From contig NZ_JALIRS010000003.1 of NCBI RefSeq assembly GCF_023337795.1, positions 248,001 to 312,000 of the forward strand: DNA of 64,000 nt, written 5' to 3'. The translations under genes and the position numbers were made by a program. The notes under the pieces are model-generated. The model saw nothing but the letters and a program-made list of their open reading frames with translations. It had not been told where the DNA came from and ran no database searches. The stretch comes from Lysinibacillus sp. BPa_S21. GTDB taxonomy: Bacteria; Bacillota; Bacilli; Bacillales_A; Planococcaceae. Position 1 is the first letter of the stretch. Every line of letters starts with the position of its first letter. This document shows, piece after piece, positions 1 to 8,081 of this stretch.

Positions 1-454
<454 letters not shown>

Positions 455-501
455 CTATGCAACGATTAATATCGCCTTGTGCATCTTCATTTAGTGGTTG
501 T

Positions 502-1062
502 TTAGACACTCATTGAATGAAGATAAACGGATATAATCGTTCCGCCATATGTTTCTTGTCTCTTTAATACGAAATCCCCGAATCTCTGTGGTAATTCTAC
601 TTCTTTTGCATGTTCACATAAAATAATGCCATCATGTTGAATTTTATCATTGTCTACAAGAATCTGCACTAAATCATAATATTCTTTTTGATGATATGGT
701 GGATCTAAAAAAACTAATTTAAACGTAATATCACGTTTTAATAACGCTTTCACAGCACGTTTCGCATCAATACGAAAAAGCTCAGAGCAATCCTCGTAAC
801 GACATTTTTTTATGTTTTCCTGAAGTATTTGGAACGCCTTTGCATCCTTTTCGATAAAAACGGCATGCTCAGCTCCTCTACTTAAAGATTCGATACCTAA
901 GCCACCGCTCCCCGCAAATAAATCGAGCGCTGTACCTCCATCAAAGAATGGACCAATAATATTAAATATGGATTCCTTTACTTTATCAGTCGTAGGTCTC
1001 GTCGTGTTCCCTGCAATTGCCTTTAACGGCATCCCTTTTCGTTCTCCTGCTACAACTCTCAT
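502..1062 (-). CDS. rsmD: 16S rRNA (guanine966-N2)-methyltransferase RsmD
   Basis: Methylates N2 of G966 of 16S rRNA using S-adenosylmethionine. The protein opens MRVVAGERKG, has the SAM-binding motif DLFAGSGGLGIE near residues 47-58 and the DPPY catalytic motif of N-methyltransferases near residue 120. An upstream in-frame TTG at 1098 would add 12 residues, but the family begins at MRVVAG, so the ATG at 1062 is preferred (186 residues, normal length). It lies upstream of coaD as in B. subtilis (ylbH). It is separated from the next gene on the same strand by a strong terminator, so it probably has its own promoter in the gap between 1062 and 1180. Confidence 0.93.
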   Translation of the reverse strand: MRVVAGERKGMPLKAIAGNTTRPTTDKVKESIFNIIGPFFDGGTALDLFAGSGGLGIESLSRGAEHAVFIEKDAKAFQILQENIKKCRYEDCSELFRIDAKRAVKALLKRDITFKLVFLDPPYHQKEYYDLVQILVDNDKIQHDGIILCEHAKEVELPQRFGDFVLKRQETYGGTIISVYLHSMSV

Positions 1063-1181
1063 AGGCAAATCACCGTACTTTCTTATTCCATCTATCAATT
1101 TCGCCTTGGCGTAATTGTTGTTATTGCTGTATGTGCTGTTGCTTCACCCTCACTACAAAAAACTGTTTGAAGATAAAAGCA

Positions 1182-1216
1182 TTTTTGCAGCGAAGGACGA
1201 ACCTCCGCTGCAAAAA
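1182..1216 (-). terminator. Rho-independent terminator
   Basis: An 11-base perfect inverted repeat (TTTTTGCAGCG and its complement) lies 4 bases after the stop codon of the gene ending at 1220. The A/T edges let it work in both orientations. Confidence 0.8.
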
Positions 1217-1219
1217 AAT

Positions 1220-2647
1220 TTATTCTTGTTCTTGAGTTAACATTTTAATATCGATACGATCATCACTTTTTTGTAATTCTACTAAAAATAATCGTTGTAG
1301 CCAAGCTTCTTCAACATAATAATTATTGGCAATTTTAATAATTGGTTCTGAAATAGTCGAATATCTACGTTGATTGAATACATAAAATCCAGGTTCTTTC
1401 GGGAATCGGAAGGTACGATTATCACTATTGATATAATAGCCATTTTTACCTTCACCAGCTGTATAGCCTAGATAAGGTAACAATTTATCAGCATTATAAA
1501 ATACTTGCCCTTCATAAAGTATTACATGAACATCTTCTCTCAAAACGTCATTAACGTAAACACTTCGACCATCTTCAAATAATAGTGGATATGTGCCCTT
1601 TTCTTGAGCTGCGTTCAACTTAAAATAGGATGTTTTTACATTTAACACTTCGGATAAAAGATCGTCCATTGACGCAGGGGAAATTGGCTCTTCTCCAAGC
1701 TTTTCCAAGGCTTCCTGCCATGCCGTCTCTTGATTAGTTGTCATATATTCTTTTAACGTCTTCACGATTTTCTGTGCTTTATCTGAGCCAATCGTATCCT
1801 TCACTAAATAGGATGCCATAACTTCCGGCAACCAAGTTGGTGAATCTTTAAACTTATATTGCGACTTTATTTGCGACATTATAACTTCCTGTTCAACGGC
1901 TTGTTCAGTTAGCTCTGGCAAAAATAAAAGTCGGTCATCATGTTCTTTCACGGGATTCTTTTCTTGAATAATAGCTATATGTTGATCATTCAAAAACTTA
2001 CCCTTCTCCAATGATTTCAAGAAATCTTTTGAAATAGCACCCGGGGCATAAATAGATAACACCGGAGTTTGCTCTTGTACTTTTAAATTACCCGTTTGCC
2101 AATAAATATCACGAACTGTACCATACCCACTAAACATTGTATAGTTTACAAGTGATAGTTTTTGCTGACCTACTAAAGGCAAGCCTGTTATCCATTGACC
2201 AACAATTTTACTATCAGTTGAAATATGTACAACAGAATAAGATGATTCCCCATTCGTTAATGTGGCGAAAACATTTTGGATGAGCATTTTATCTTTTAAG
2301 CCACCCTTAATCGGAATTATGTATGAAACAGATTGTGATTTAGTCTCTCCTTTTTTAAAATATGAGACTTCTTTTGATAAGCGATCACAGCTTTTTTCAT
2401 TATCGATAAAGCAACTAGGATGTACGGCATTTTCTGGCCACTTGATTTTCACTTTTTGATTGGGTAAATTTTTAAAATGTTGACGAATATCCAGACTATT
2501 TTCTCGATAGACAATTTCTATCTCTTGCGAATAACTGAATTCGCCATTGCCTGTTTCTAAGTCAGACGAATAAGCATGGTACTGAAAAAATAACGTTCCG
2601 GTAATGATTAGTACTAGAATGGAAAAAAAACTCATTGCAAATTTCAT
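1220..2647 (-). CDS. Membrane-anchored extracytoplasmic protein of unknown function
   Basis: I do not recognise a characterised family. The ATG at 2647 gives 475 residues beginning with one hydrophobic segment (about residues 4-25), which acts as a signal anchor or signal peptide; the rest is hydrophilic and should lie outside the membrane. The last 120 residues (VYVNDV, the LPYLGY region, paired aromatic strands) resemble the copper amine oxidase N-terminal-like or 'stalk' domains common in Gram-positive surface proteins. A middle segment (PTWLPEVMASYLV) loosely recalls peptidase-MA folds but I see no HExxH zinc motif. Upstream in-frame GTG/TTG starts lengthen the ORF, but a membrane segment right after ATG 2647 makes that the better start. 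It diverges from the gene at 2704 over only about 56 bases. Confidence 0.75.
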   Translation of the reverse strand: MKFAMSFFSILVLIITGTLFFQYHAYSSDLETGNGEFSYSQEIEIVYRENSLDIRQHFKNLPNQKVKIKWPENAVHPSCFIDNEKSCDRLSKEVSYFKKGETKSQSVSYIIPIKGGLKDKMLIQNVFATLTNGESSYSVVHISTDSKIVGQWITGLPLVGQQKLSLVNYTMFSGYGTVRDIYWQTGNLKVQEQTPVLSIYAPGAISKDFLKSLEKGKFLNDQHIAIIQEKNPVKEHDDRLLFLPELTEQAVEQEVIMSQIKSQYKFKDSPTWLPEVMASYLVKDTIGSDKAQKIVKTLKEYMTTNQETAWQEALEKLGEEPISPASMDDLLSEVLNVKTSYFKLNAAQEKGTYPLLFEDGRSVYVNDVLREDVHVILYEGQVFYNADKLLPYLGYTAGEGKNGYYINSDNRTFRFPKEPGFYVFNQRRYSTISEPIIKIANNYYVEEAWLQRLFLVELQKSDDRIDIKMLTQEQE

Positions 2648-2703
2648 GTGCTTGACCTCCCGCAGCATGATACTATGTGTATTGGAAAGGATGTGCAATT
2701 TTT

Positions 2704-3093
2704 ATGCCACAACAATTTATAGAATTAGGTGAGGGCTATGGTGATGTTTACGAGCTGCTTGAAATCGTGAGAACTAATCAAGATCGCTTCCACCAAGCCT
2801 TTATACTAACATCCACTAAAGAAGAAAAAAAGGTTGCCTCTTTAGCAGTCGCTTTAAAACCAGTCGGTGAAAGTAAATTCATGCCGATTTATATTTGTCG
2901 AGAAGGCATCCCTTATCATGAAGAGCAGCCTTCACAACGACAAAAAATGTTTGAAGAAAGTATTAAACGACTAGATAGAAAAGCGGTTGTTGTAGAAATA
3001 AAGCACTCTTCTATATTTTCGGAACCAAAACTATTTTATCAATACTTAATCGGAATAATGAGACTTCATCACTATATCCCGGCGTTAAAATAA
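2704..3093 (+). CDS. Conserved hypothetical protein (129 aa)
   Basis: A small soluble protein conserved in Bacillales beside ylbG-type genes; homologues are sometimes labelled methylthioribose kinase in databases, but nothing in the sequence supports a kinase. No signal peptide or membrane segment is visible. The conserved blocks are FIELGEGYGD at the start, PIYICREGIP in the middle and FYQYLIGIMRLHHYIPAL at the end. ATG 2704 is taken as the start because the product then opens MPQQFIELGEG; the longer GTG-started reading at 2677 adds residues overlapping the probable ribosome-binding site AAAGGATG. It converges on ylbG, the two stop codons being 2 bases apart. Confidence 0.8.
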   Translation: MPQQFIELGEGYGDVYELLEIVRTNQDRFHQAFILTSTKEEKKVASLAVALKPVGESKFMPIYICREGIPYHEEQPSQRQKMFEESIKRLDRKAVVVEIKHSSIFSEPKLFYQYLIGIMRLHHYIPALK

Positions 3094-3095
3094 TA

Positions 3096-3368
3096 TTATA
3101 GACCTGCTTTATAGTCATATTCTTTCGCTTTATCTGGTTTTGCATTTTCATACTCAGTTTTAACAAATGGACGATAAGACTTTACAACGTCTTTCACGAA
3201 TGGAAGGCGTTGTAGTTTTGTTGTCATTGATTCAATTTCCTCTCGCTCGCAATAAATGACTACATATTTTTGCCTTCGAGAAATATAAAGAACATGACCA
3301 TATTTTCGAAGAGATTTCGCATGTTTTAATTGATGGACGTAAACGATTAGTCCTTGGCGTTCGTTCAT
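3096..3368 (-). CDS. ylbG: YlbG family protein (DUF2129/UPF0298)
   Basis: A 90-residue cytoplasmic protein of unknown function, conserved next to ylbF and rsmD in Bacillales. Family features seen: N-terminal [19 protein letters not shown], a central YVVIYCE strand and C-terminal [15 protein letters not shown]. The ATG at 3368 has a GAGGGG ribosome-binding site; an upstream in-frame ATG at 3404 gives an implausible hydrophobic extension. In B. subtilis it lies between ylbF and rsmD; here several unrelated genes separate it from ylbF. Confidence 0.9.
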   Translation of the reverse strand: MNERQGLIVYVHQLKHAKSLRKYGHVLYISRRQKYVVIYCEREEIESMTTKLQRLPFVKDVVKSYRPFVKTEYENAKPDKAKEYDYKAGL

Positions 3369-3601
3369 AGTATTCCCCTCATTTCTTACATAAAAGAATA
3401 CCATAGACCGGAAAATGATAGCAACAGAGTTTAGCTGACAGAACGCTCGATTTTCCGTTATAATGGAAAAGCATACAACGTTGACTAAGCGTTTTACATT
3501 ACTTATGCAAACTATAGAATACTAGTTTATTGCTCACTGAAAATTAAAAAGTGAAATTGCCGGTACTATTTATATTAATTTAATTGTTAAGGAGGACGAA
3601 T

Positions 3602-4501
3602 ATGGGTAAGAAAACAAAGATTGCACTTGCAATCGCAGCGGCAAGTGCAGCGGCTTGGGCAGGTAGTAAAGCTATTTCTAAACCTCAACAACGAGAAGGT
3701 AAACAAGCATTACAATTTGATCACCCAATTATTCTCGCACATCGTGGTGGTGCTCATTTAGCGCCTGAGCATACAATGCCAGCTTTTGAAAAAGCCGCAC
3801 AGTTAGGTGTTGACGGCTTTGAAATAGATATTCGCTTAACCAAAGATGAGGAAATTATTGTTTTCCACGATGATACTGTCGATCGTACGACAGACGGCTA
3901 TGGACTTGTGGCAGACATGACTTTAGCAGAAATAAACGCATTAAACCACGGTTATCAATTTGAAGATTTGGATGGGGAATTTCCTTATCGGGATGAAAAA
4001 ATAGACGTAGTAACATTACGTGAACTTTTAGTAACTTATCCAAACATGTTAGTAAATATTGATATTAAAGATGCACCGGATACGTATGAAGGAAGTTTAA
4101 TGCCATCTAAACTATGGCGTTTAATTGAAGAGCTTGGTGTTGAAAATCGAGTAGTTGTCACAAGCTTTTACGGTGAGCAGATCGATCGCTTTAATTTATA
4201 TGCACAAAATCAAGTAGCACTTGGTGCAGGTGAATCAGATGTTCGTAAAGCATTCGCTTCTTTCTCAAGTCAGTTCGGACATTTATATCATCCAAAAGTA
4301 GACGTATTCCAGATACCACCTAAGTCAGGAGTAATTACACTAGAATCTCCGAAGTTTATCCAGTTTTTAAACAACTTAAACATCCCCGTTCATTATTGGA
4401 CTATCAATGATGTAGCAACAATGAACAAATTAATTCACAATGGTGCAAAAGGAATCATTACAGATCGACCTGATATTGCTGTAGAGTTACTACAAAAATA
4501 A
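3602..4501 (+). CDS. Glycerophosphodiester phosphodiesterase family protein
   Basis: Hydrolyses glycerophosphodiesters to glycerol-3-phosphate and an alcohol. The GDPD signature is present: HRGG with PEHT about 7 residues later (near residues 48-60), EIDIRLTKDEE supplying the metal-binding acidic residues, and VFHDDTVDRTT with the catalytic His. The C-terminal HYWTINDVATMNKLIHNGAKGIITDRP closes the TIM barrel. The first 25 residues (KTKIALAIAAASAAAWAG) form a signal-like hydrophobic segment with no lipobox, so the enzyme is probably membrane-anchored or secreted. ATG 3602 follows a strong AAGGAGGACG ribosome-binding site; 299 residues is typical of the family. It is a single-gene unit with its own terminator. 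Confidence 0.92.
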   Translation: MGKKTKIALAIAAASAAAWAGSKAISKPQQREGKQALQFDHPIILAHRGGAHLAPEHTMPAFEKAAQLGVDGFEIDIRLTKDEEIIVFHDDTVDRTTDGYGLVADMTLAEINALNHGYQFEDLDGEFPYRDEKIDVVTLRELLVTYPNMLVNIDIKDAPDTYEGSLMPSKLWRLIEELGVENRVVVTSFYGEQIDRFNLYAQNQVALGAGESDVRKAFASFSSQFGHLYHPKVDVFQIPPKSGVITLESPKFIQFLNNLNIPVHYWTINDVATMNKLIHNGAKGIITDRPDIAVELLQK

Positions 4502-4509
4502 GAACAAAG

Positions 4510-4531
4510 AAATGGAGGATTCCCTCCATTT
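4510..4531 (+). terminator. Rho-independent terminator of the GDPD gene
   Basis: A 9-base stem AAATGGAGG with a short loop and its complement, followed by a T-rich stretch, begins 9 bases after the stop codon. Confidence 0.75.
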
Positions 4532-4996
4532 TATTATGGTTAACACATTGATTGGTAAGGGCCCCTTCAAACAGCCCTAACCTTTAGCGGCAATGATACG
4601 TATGTTAACCATTATAATCACCAAGGTACTAACGAGATCTTTACGAATAAGTAAATTTTTTAACGATAAGCATACTACTTTGTCATACACATCGTTTGAA
4701 AATTGTAAATAACATGGTAAAGTTTACTTAATAAAACAGATAATTAAAAGGACCGTACAGCGCTCGCAACGCTTGTACAGTCCTAGAACAAAATAAATCG
4801 CTTCAAAGGCGATTGGCACTGAGAGAGTAAATCATTCCCTAACCGGCCAAGGTATTCAAGGGGTGATTTACTTTTTTTCGTAAAAGTAAATCACATCGAA
4901 AATACTAACACGACTAATGAAGAAAAACTAAAAGTCTTATGGGGCATGAGAAAAGCGAAACAACTAGGATCTACTCTCAATTAAGCGGGAGGCTAC
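4532..4996. other. Gene-free interval with serial hairpins
   Basis: No convincing gene is seen in these 465 bases. A pair of inverted 10-base arms (ATGGTTAACA and complement) lies near 4536 and 4612. Between 4750 and 4815 there are two further hairpins, one around GTACA...TGTAC and one around AATCGC...GCGATT. At 4826-4872 a 9-base stem AGTAAATCA with complement is followed by seven T residues, a plausible plus-strand terminator with no obvious gene in front of it. A small untranslated RNA ending there is possible but unproven. Confidence 0.4.
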
Positions 4997-5293
4997 TCAA
5001 TGATCTTCAAGTAAGTTCTGTTCACTTTCATTTTTCGGAATTTGACTGTTATTGACATTGTTCCAAATTTTTAAAGCAATTGGATAACAAGTATCAATCG
5101 AATATACTTCATCCAACATTTCAATAAAGACCTCCCGTATCACTACTGCTAATTTTTCAACAGATGTTGCTGTTGGTAGAAGCTCTACAATATATCTTAT
5201 TTCTGGGTTATATTCATCCTCAGGTGTTTGATGTAAAAATTGCTTCGGATCCCAATCATCAATTACTTCTTTAACAATTTTATAGTGGTTCAT
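4997..5293 (-). CDS. DUF1871 family protein
   Basis: A 98-residue cytoplasmic protein of unknown function. The opening (IVKEVIDDWDP), the acidic YNPEIRYIV segment and the later IREVFIEMLDE helix match the short DUF1871 (YugE-like) proteins of Bacilli, which recur in several copies per genome and are sometimes near polymorphic-toxin loci. The ATG at 5293 has a GAGGG ribosome-binding site. There is no obvious functional partner here. The weak codon bias and the surrounding non-coding sequence suggest an accessory gene. Confidence 0.7.
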   Translation of the reverse strand: MNHYKIVKEVIDDWDPKQFLHQTPEDEYNPEIRYIVELLPTATSVEKLAVVIREVFIEMLDEVYSIDTCYPIALKIWNNVNNSQIPKNESEQNLLEDH

Positions 5294-5575
5294 AATATCC
5301 CTCTTTTGAAATATTGTATTTTTGGTAATCTATACCACTCCATTATTCAACTAACCTGTTCCTTTACTTTAAAACGTTCAAAACTAACAAAAGTTCCAAT
5401 TATGAATAATTTTAACAATTTAAATTATCGAAAATCCATCTCTTCTTATTGAAGAAACCTGCCCCTTAGTTCCCTCGTTTGATCCAATTTCTATTACCTT
5501 CATCTTCCTCTGTTTCATTAAAAACTATAAGAACTATAAAAATCACATCAACATATATAGTATTTAACCATAAAA
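5294..5575. other. Gene-free interval
   Basis: AT-rich sequence holding the upstream region of the DUF1871 gene. I see no conserved coding frame, repeat or recognisable regulatory RNA in it. Confidence 0.4.
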
Positions 5576-5581
5576 AAAGAA

Positions 5582-5613
5582 CAGTAGGTTAACGTAGAAT
5601 ACGTTAACTACTG
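5582..5613 (-). terminator. Rho-independent terminator of the small toxin-like gene
   Basis: A 14-base stem (CAGTAGGTTAACGTA against TACGTTAACTACTG, one bulge) is followed on the minus strand by a run of seven T residues. Its first bases overlap the end of the 17-codon reading frame. Confidence 0.8.
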
Positions 5614-5661
5614 CTCGTAATTATAGTCTATATAAAGTGTTAATGATTCGTATACCGTCAT
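5608..5661 (-). pseudogene. Remnant of a small holin-like toxin gene (17 codons)
   Basis: The peptide MTVYESLTLYIDYNYEQ starts at an ATG preceded by a perfect AAAGGAGGTGGTG ribosome-binding site. The first nine residues match the start of the 'putative holin-like toxin' peptides of Bacilli (type I toxins of the TxpA/BsrG kind), which continue with a hydrophobic membrane segment. Here that segment is missing and the frame stops at the terminator hairpin. With promoter 5746-5774 and terminator 5582-5613 the locus should still yield a transcript of about 160 bases. It is most likely a deleted toxin, though a short functional peptide or an RNA role cannot be excluded. Confidence 0.5.
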
Positions 5662-5745
5662 CGACACCACCTCCTTTCTCTTTGCAAAAGCAAAGTAAGA
5701 AGATAGGATGCCGACCACCCTTTAAACCTTTATTTTGTAAACTTA

Positions 5746-5774
5746 ATTATAACATTTTTGTTTAGATTAAACAA
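5746..5774 (-). promoter_or_regulatory. SigmaA-type promoter for the toxin-like remnant
   Basis: Minus-strand -35 TTGTTT, 17-base spacer, -10 TATAAT preceded by TGT (extended -10). It lies about 85 bases ahead of the small ATG. Confidence 0.65.
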
Positions 5775-5820
5775 AATTCTTCAAGCGGTGTAAAGAAAAG
5801 CCCACTGTTTATACCTTTTA

Positions 5821-6873
5821 CTATTGCAAATGATTTAATACCGCATCCGTAACATCACGCAATGTCGCTTTTCCTCCCAAATCGCCCGTTTTAATACCTT
5901 CTGCTAATGTTGCTTCTATCGCGTTTAGCACTTTTGTACCTAGCTCATGATATCCTAAAAAATCAAGCATCATTTTACCTGTCCAAATTTGTCCAAGTGG
6001 ATTTGCTATTCCTTGACCTGCAATATCAGGAGCGGAGCCATGGACTGGTTCAAACATGGATGGGTAATGTCGTTCTATATTTAAATTTGCAGCTGGTGCA
6101 ATTCCGATACTTCCCATAATTGCACCACCTAAGTCAGTTAAAATATCACCAAATAAATTTGATGCAACGATTACATCAAAGTTTTCAGGCTTCATCACTA
6201 AAAAGGCAGCTAAGGCATCAATATGATTAGATACTTGTTCTATGTTATCGTAATCTTTACCTACTTGTGCAAATACCTCATCCCAAAAAGGCATACTGTA
6301 CGTAATGCCATTAGATTTTGTCGCACTTGTAACATGCTGGCGACGAGTTTTCGCCATTTCAAATGCATATCGCATTGCACGCTCTGTTCCCTTCCTTGTA
6401 AAAATAGCATTTTGGATCGCCACCTCATCCTGTCCACTATGTATTCTACCACCACTCTCAGCATACTCTCCCTCTGAGTTTTCACGGACAACAACAAAAT
6501 CAAAATCATTTGGGTTGCGTAAAGGCGAAGGCAAACCTTTGAGTAACTTTGCTGGACGTACATTAATAGATTGCTTCATCTCACGACGGATTTTAATAAG
6601 TAGCCCCCATAATGAAATGTGATCCGGTACTAAATCTGGCATGCCTACAGCACCTAAAAAGATTTGATCATAGCCTTTCAAAATTTCAATACCGTTATCA
6701 GGCATCATTTTACCTGTCTCTAAATAATAATCACAACCCCACGGGAATGTTGTCCATTCAAATTGAAAGCTGCCATCTAATTGAGCGGCTTTATTCAGCA
6801 CTTCTATCGCCGCTGGTACAACCTCTTTACCAATCCCATCTCCCGGTATAACGGCAATTCGATAAGTCTTCAT
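5821..6873 (-). CDS. Tartrate/D-malate dehydrogenase (isocitrate/isopropylmalate dehydrogenase family)
   Basis: NAD-dependent oxidative decarboxylase of the beta-hydroxyacid family; closest in type to tartrate dehydrogenase TtuC and decarboxylating D-malate dehydrogenase (YcsA/DmlA). Seen: N-terminal IAVIPGDGIGKEV, the substrate-binding arginine segment SINVRPAKLL, VRENSEGEY, and the metal/NAD signature NLFGDILTDLGGAIMGSIG followed by FEPVHGSAPDIAGQG. The 350-residue length fits TtuC/YcsA. ATG 6873 has AAAGGAGG about 9 bases upstream. It stands alone between unrelated genes, an addition relative to the ylbF-ylbG order of B. subtilis. Tartrate versus D-malate preference cannot be settled from sequence. 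Confidence 0.85.
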   Translation of the reverse strand: MKTYRIAVIPGDGIGKEVVPAAIEVLNKAAQLDGSFQFEWTTFPWGCDYYLETGKMMPDNGIEILKGYDQIFLGAVGMPDLVPDHISLWGLLIKIRREMKQSINVRPAKLLKGLPSPLRNPNDFDFVVVRENSEGEYAESGGRIHSGQDEVAIQNAIFTRKGTERAMRYAFEMAKTRRQHVTSATKSNGITYSMPFWDEVFAQVGKDYDNIEQVSNHIDALAAFLVMKPENFDVIVASNLFGDILTDLGGAIMGSIGIAPAANLNIERHYPSMFEPVHGSAPDIAGQGIANPLGQIWTGKMMLDFLGYHELGTKVLNAIEATLAEGIKTGDLGGKATLRDVTDAVLNHLQ

Positions 6874-6981
6874 CTGTTCATCCTCCTTTAATTTCTATAA
6901 CGCCTATGCAATTACTATACAATTTTCCCGCAATCTTTACACCTGTTGTTTACGGATGACGATTTAGCATAATGCTAAAAA

Positions 6982-7019
6982 AGACTATATATAAACTCAT
7001 CCGAGTTTGTATATAGTCT
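6982..7019 (-). terminator. Rho-independent terminator of ylbF
   Basis: A 17-base stem with one mismatch (AGACTATATA arms), a 4-base loop and a T-run on the minus strand, beginning about 20 bases after the ylbF stop. Confidence 0.85.
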
Positions 7020-7040
7020 AAGAAAAAGTATAACCTTATT

Positions 7041-7487
7041 TTATGCAGAGCAAGAGCAAGAACCGCCTGACCCACATCCTCCACCACATGAAGAACCTGA
7101 TGCAAAGAACGGATTACTTACAGGAACTTTTACCGCTTCTGAAACCGTTTTCCCTACAAGTAAGCTTATTTCGTCTAGTAAATCTTGAAAATCGTTCTCA
7201 GCAATCTTCAAAGCTGAAACTTTTTCATTTAAATCGAGTGCGCGCTTTTGCTGACGAATCGATTTCATAATTGTATGATAGTCCGGATGATATTTTCCGA
7301 AACGTTGTACATCTTCGTACTGCTCCTTCATGCGATTAAATGCGTAAATAGCTTCAACTAATTGGACATCGCTATATACAGCATCATACGCTTGCTGTAG
7401 CGTTTTCGCAGGCTCAGAGGAAAGAATCATCTCACAAAGCGCATCGGCCTCATCCAAAATGATTGCCCAGTCAGAGGTCATCATCAT
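7041..7487 (-). CDS. ylbF: YlbF/RicF family regulatory protein
   Basis: In B. subtilis RicF (YlbF) forms a complex with RicA and RicT that carries iron-sulfur clusters, promotes RNase Y-dependent mRNA maturation and is needed for competence, biofilm formation and sporulation. Here the body is helical and matches the YlbF domain, and the C-terminus is a Cys-Gly-Ser tail (SSCGGGCGSGGSCSC), consistent with the cluster-ligand cysteines of RicF. Three consecutive ATG codons (7487, 7484, 7481) follow a GGGGG ribosome-binding site; the first is used, giving 148 residues. It is a single-gene transcription unit ending at the hairpin 6982-7019. Confidence 0.9.
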   Translation of the reverse strand: MMMTSDWAIILDEADALCEMILSSEPAKTLQQAYDAVYSDVQLVEAIYAFNRMKEQYEDVQRFGKYHPDYHTIMKSIRQQKRALDLNEKVSALKIAENDFQDLLDEISLLVGKTVSEAVKVPVSNPFFASGSSCGGGCGSGGSCSCSA

Positions 7488-7574
7488 TTTTAATTCCCCC
7501 AATCTCTTACCCATCATAACAGATTTTATGGTAATTTTACATTAATGATATTTTTAAATGAAGGAGTTTTTACA

Positions 7575-8081
7575 TTGGTACCATCGTCTAAAGGACAAAT
7601 AGAACAATTACTTGCAGAAATTTTACAACATAGCACAGCTGAAGATGAGGAAGTGTTACTACATTTATTGTCTGGCCTGCGCGATAAACAACAAGGTATA
7701 CATCGACGCTATATTAATGCTGCCTTACACATGGTTGGCAAATTTGAGCCTGAAGTTAGTGAAGTTCGTATTCCCATTACACCCGTCATCCATAATACCA
7801 TTAAGGTACCGCACGGTGGGATTATTGCTACAATTGCAGATGCAGCAATGGGAGGACTTGCTTCGCGTTCAGTACCAGAAGGCTTTAATGTTGTCACAAC
7901 AAACATGAATATCTCTTATATTGCTACAACAACCAACAAAGAACTAATTGCTCGTGGACGTTTCGTACATAAAGGGCGACAGACACTTGTAATGGAATGT
8001 GATATAGAGGATGAGACTGGACGAAAACTCGCTATTGCGACTGGTTCTTTCTTTGTCATTCAACGCCGTCCTCAGACATAA
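7575..8081 (+). CDS. PaaI-type hotdog-fold thioesterase
   Basis: Probable acyl-CoA thioesterase. Seen: the hotdog core with PHGGIIATIADAAMGG (the HGG...D/E catalytic helix of the PaaI/YbgC group), a following TTNMNISYI strand and the closing ETGRKLAIATGSFFVI. The first 60 residues are a helical extension. A TTG start at 7575 is chosen because AAGGAG sits 8 bases upstream and no ATG fits; an ATT/ATG-type start at 7545 lies before that site. The 3' end overlaps the convergent MurE-like gene by 26 bases (8056-8081), so the two transcripts are antisense to each other at their ends. Confidence 0.85.
   Translation: MVPSSKGQIEQLLAEILQHSTAEDEEVLLHLLSGLRDKQQGIHRRYINAALHMVGKFEPEVSEVRIPITPVIHNTIKVPHGGIIATIADAAMGGLASRSVPEGFNVVTTNMNISYIATTTNKELIARGRFVHKGRQTLVMECDIEDETGRKLAIATGSFFVIQRRPQT

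Noticed and set aside
4870-4984. Possible gene fragment ending in LKVLWGMRKAKQLGSTLN
   Set aside because: No ribosome-binding site or start, overlaps a terminator hairpin, and matches no family I know.
6223-6851. Several open frames of 70-105 codons opposite the tartrate/D-malate-type dehydrogenase
   Set aside because: They are shadows of the coding strand, lack ribosome-binding sites and have no recognisable protein features.
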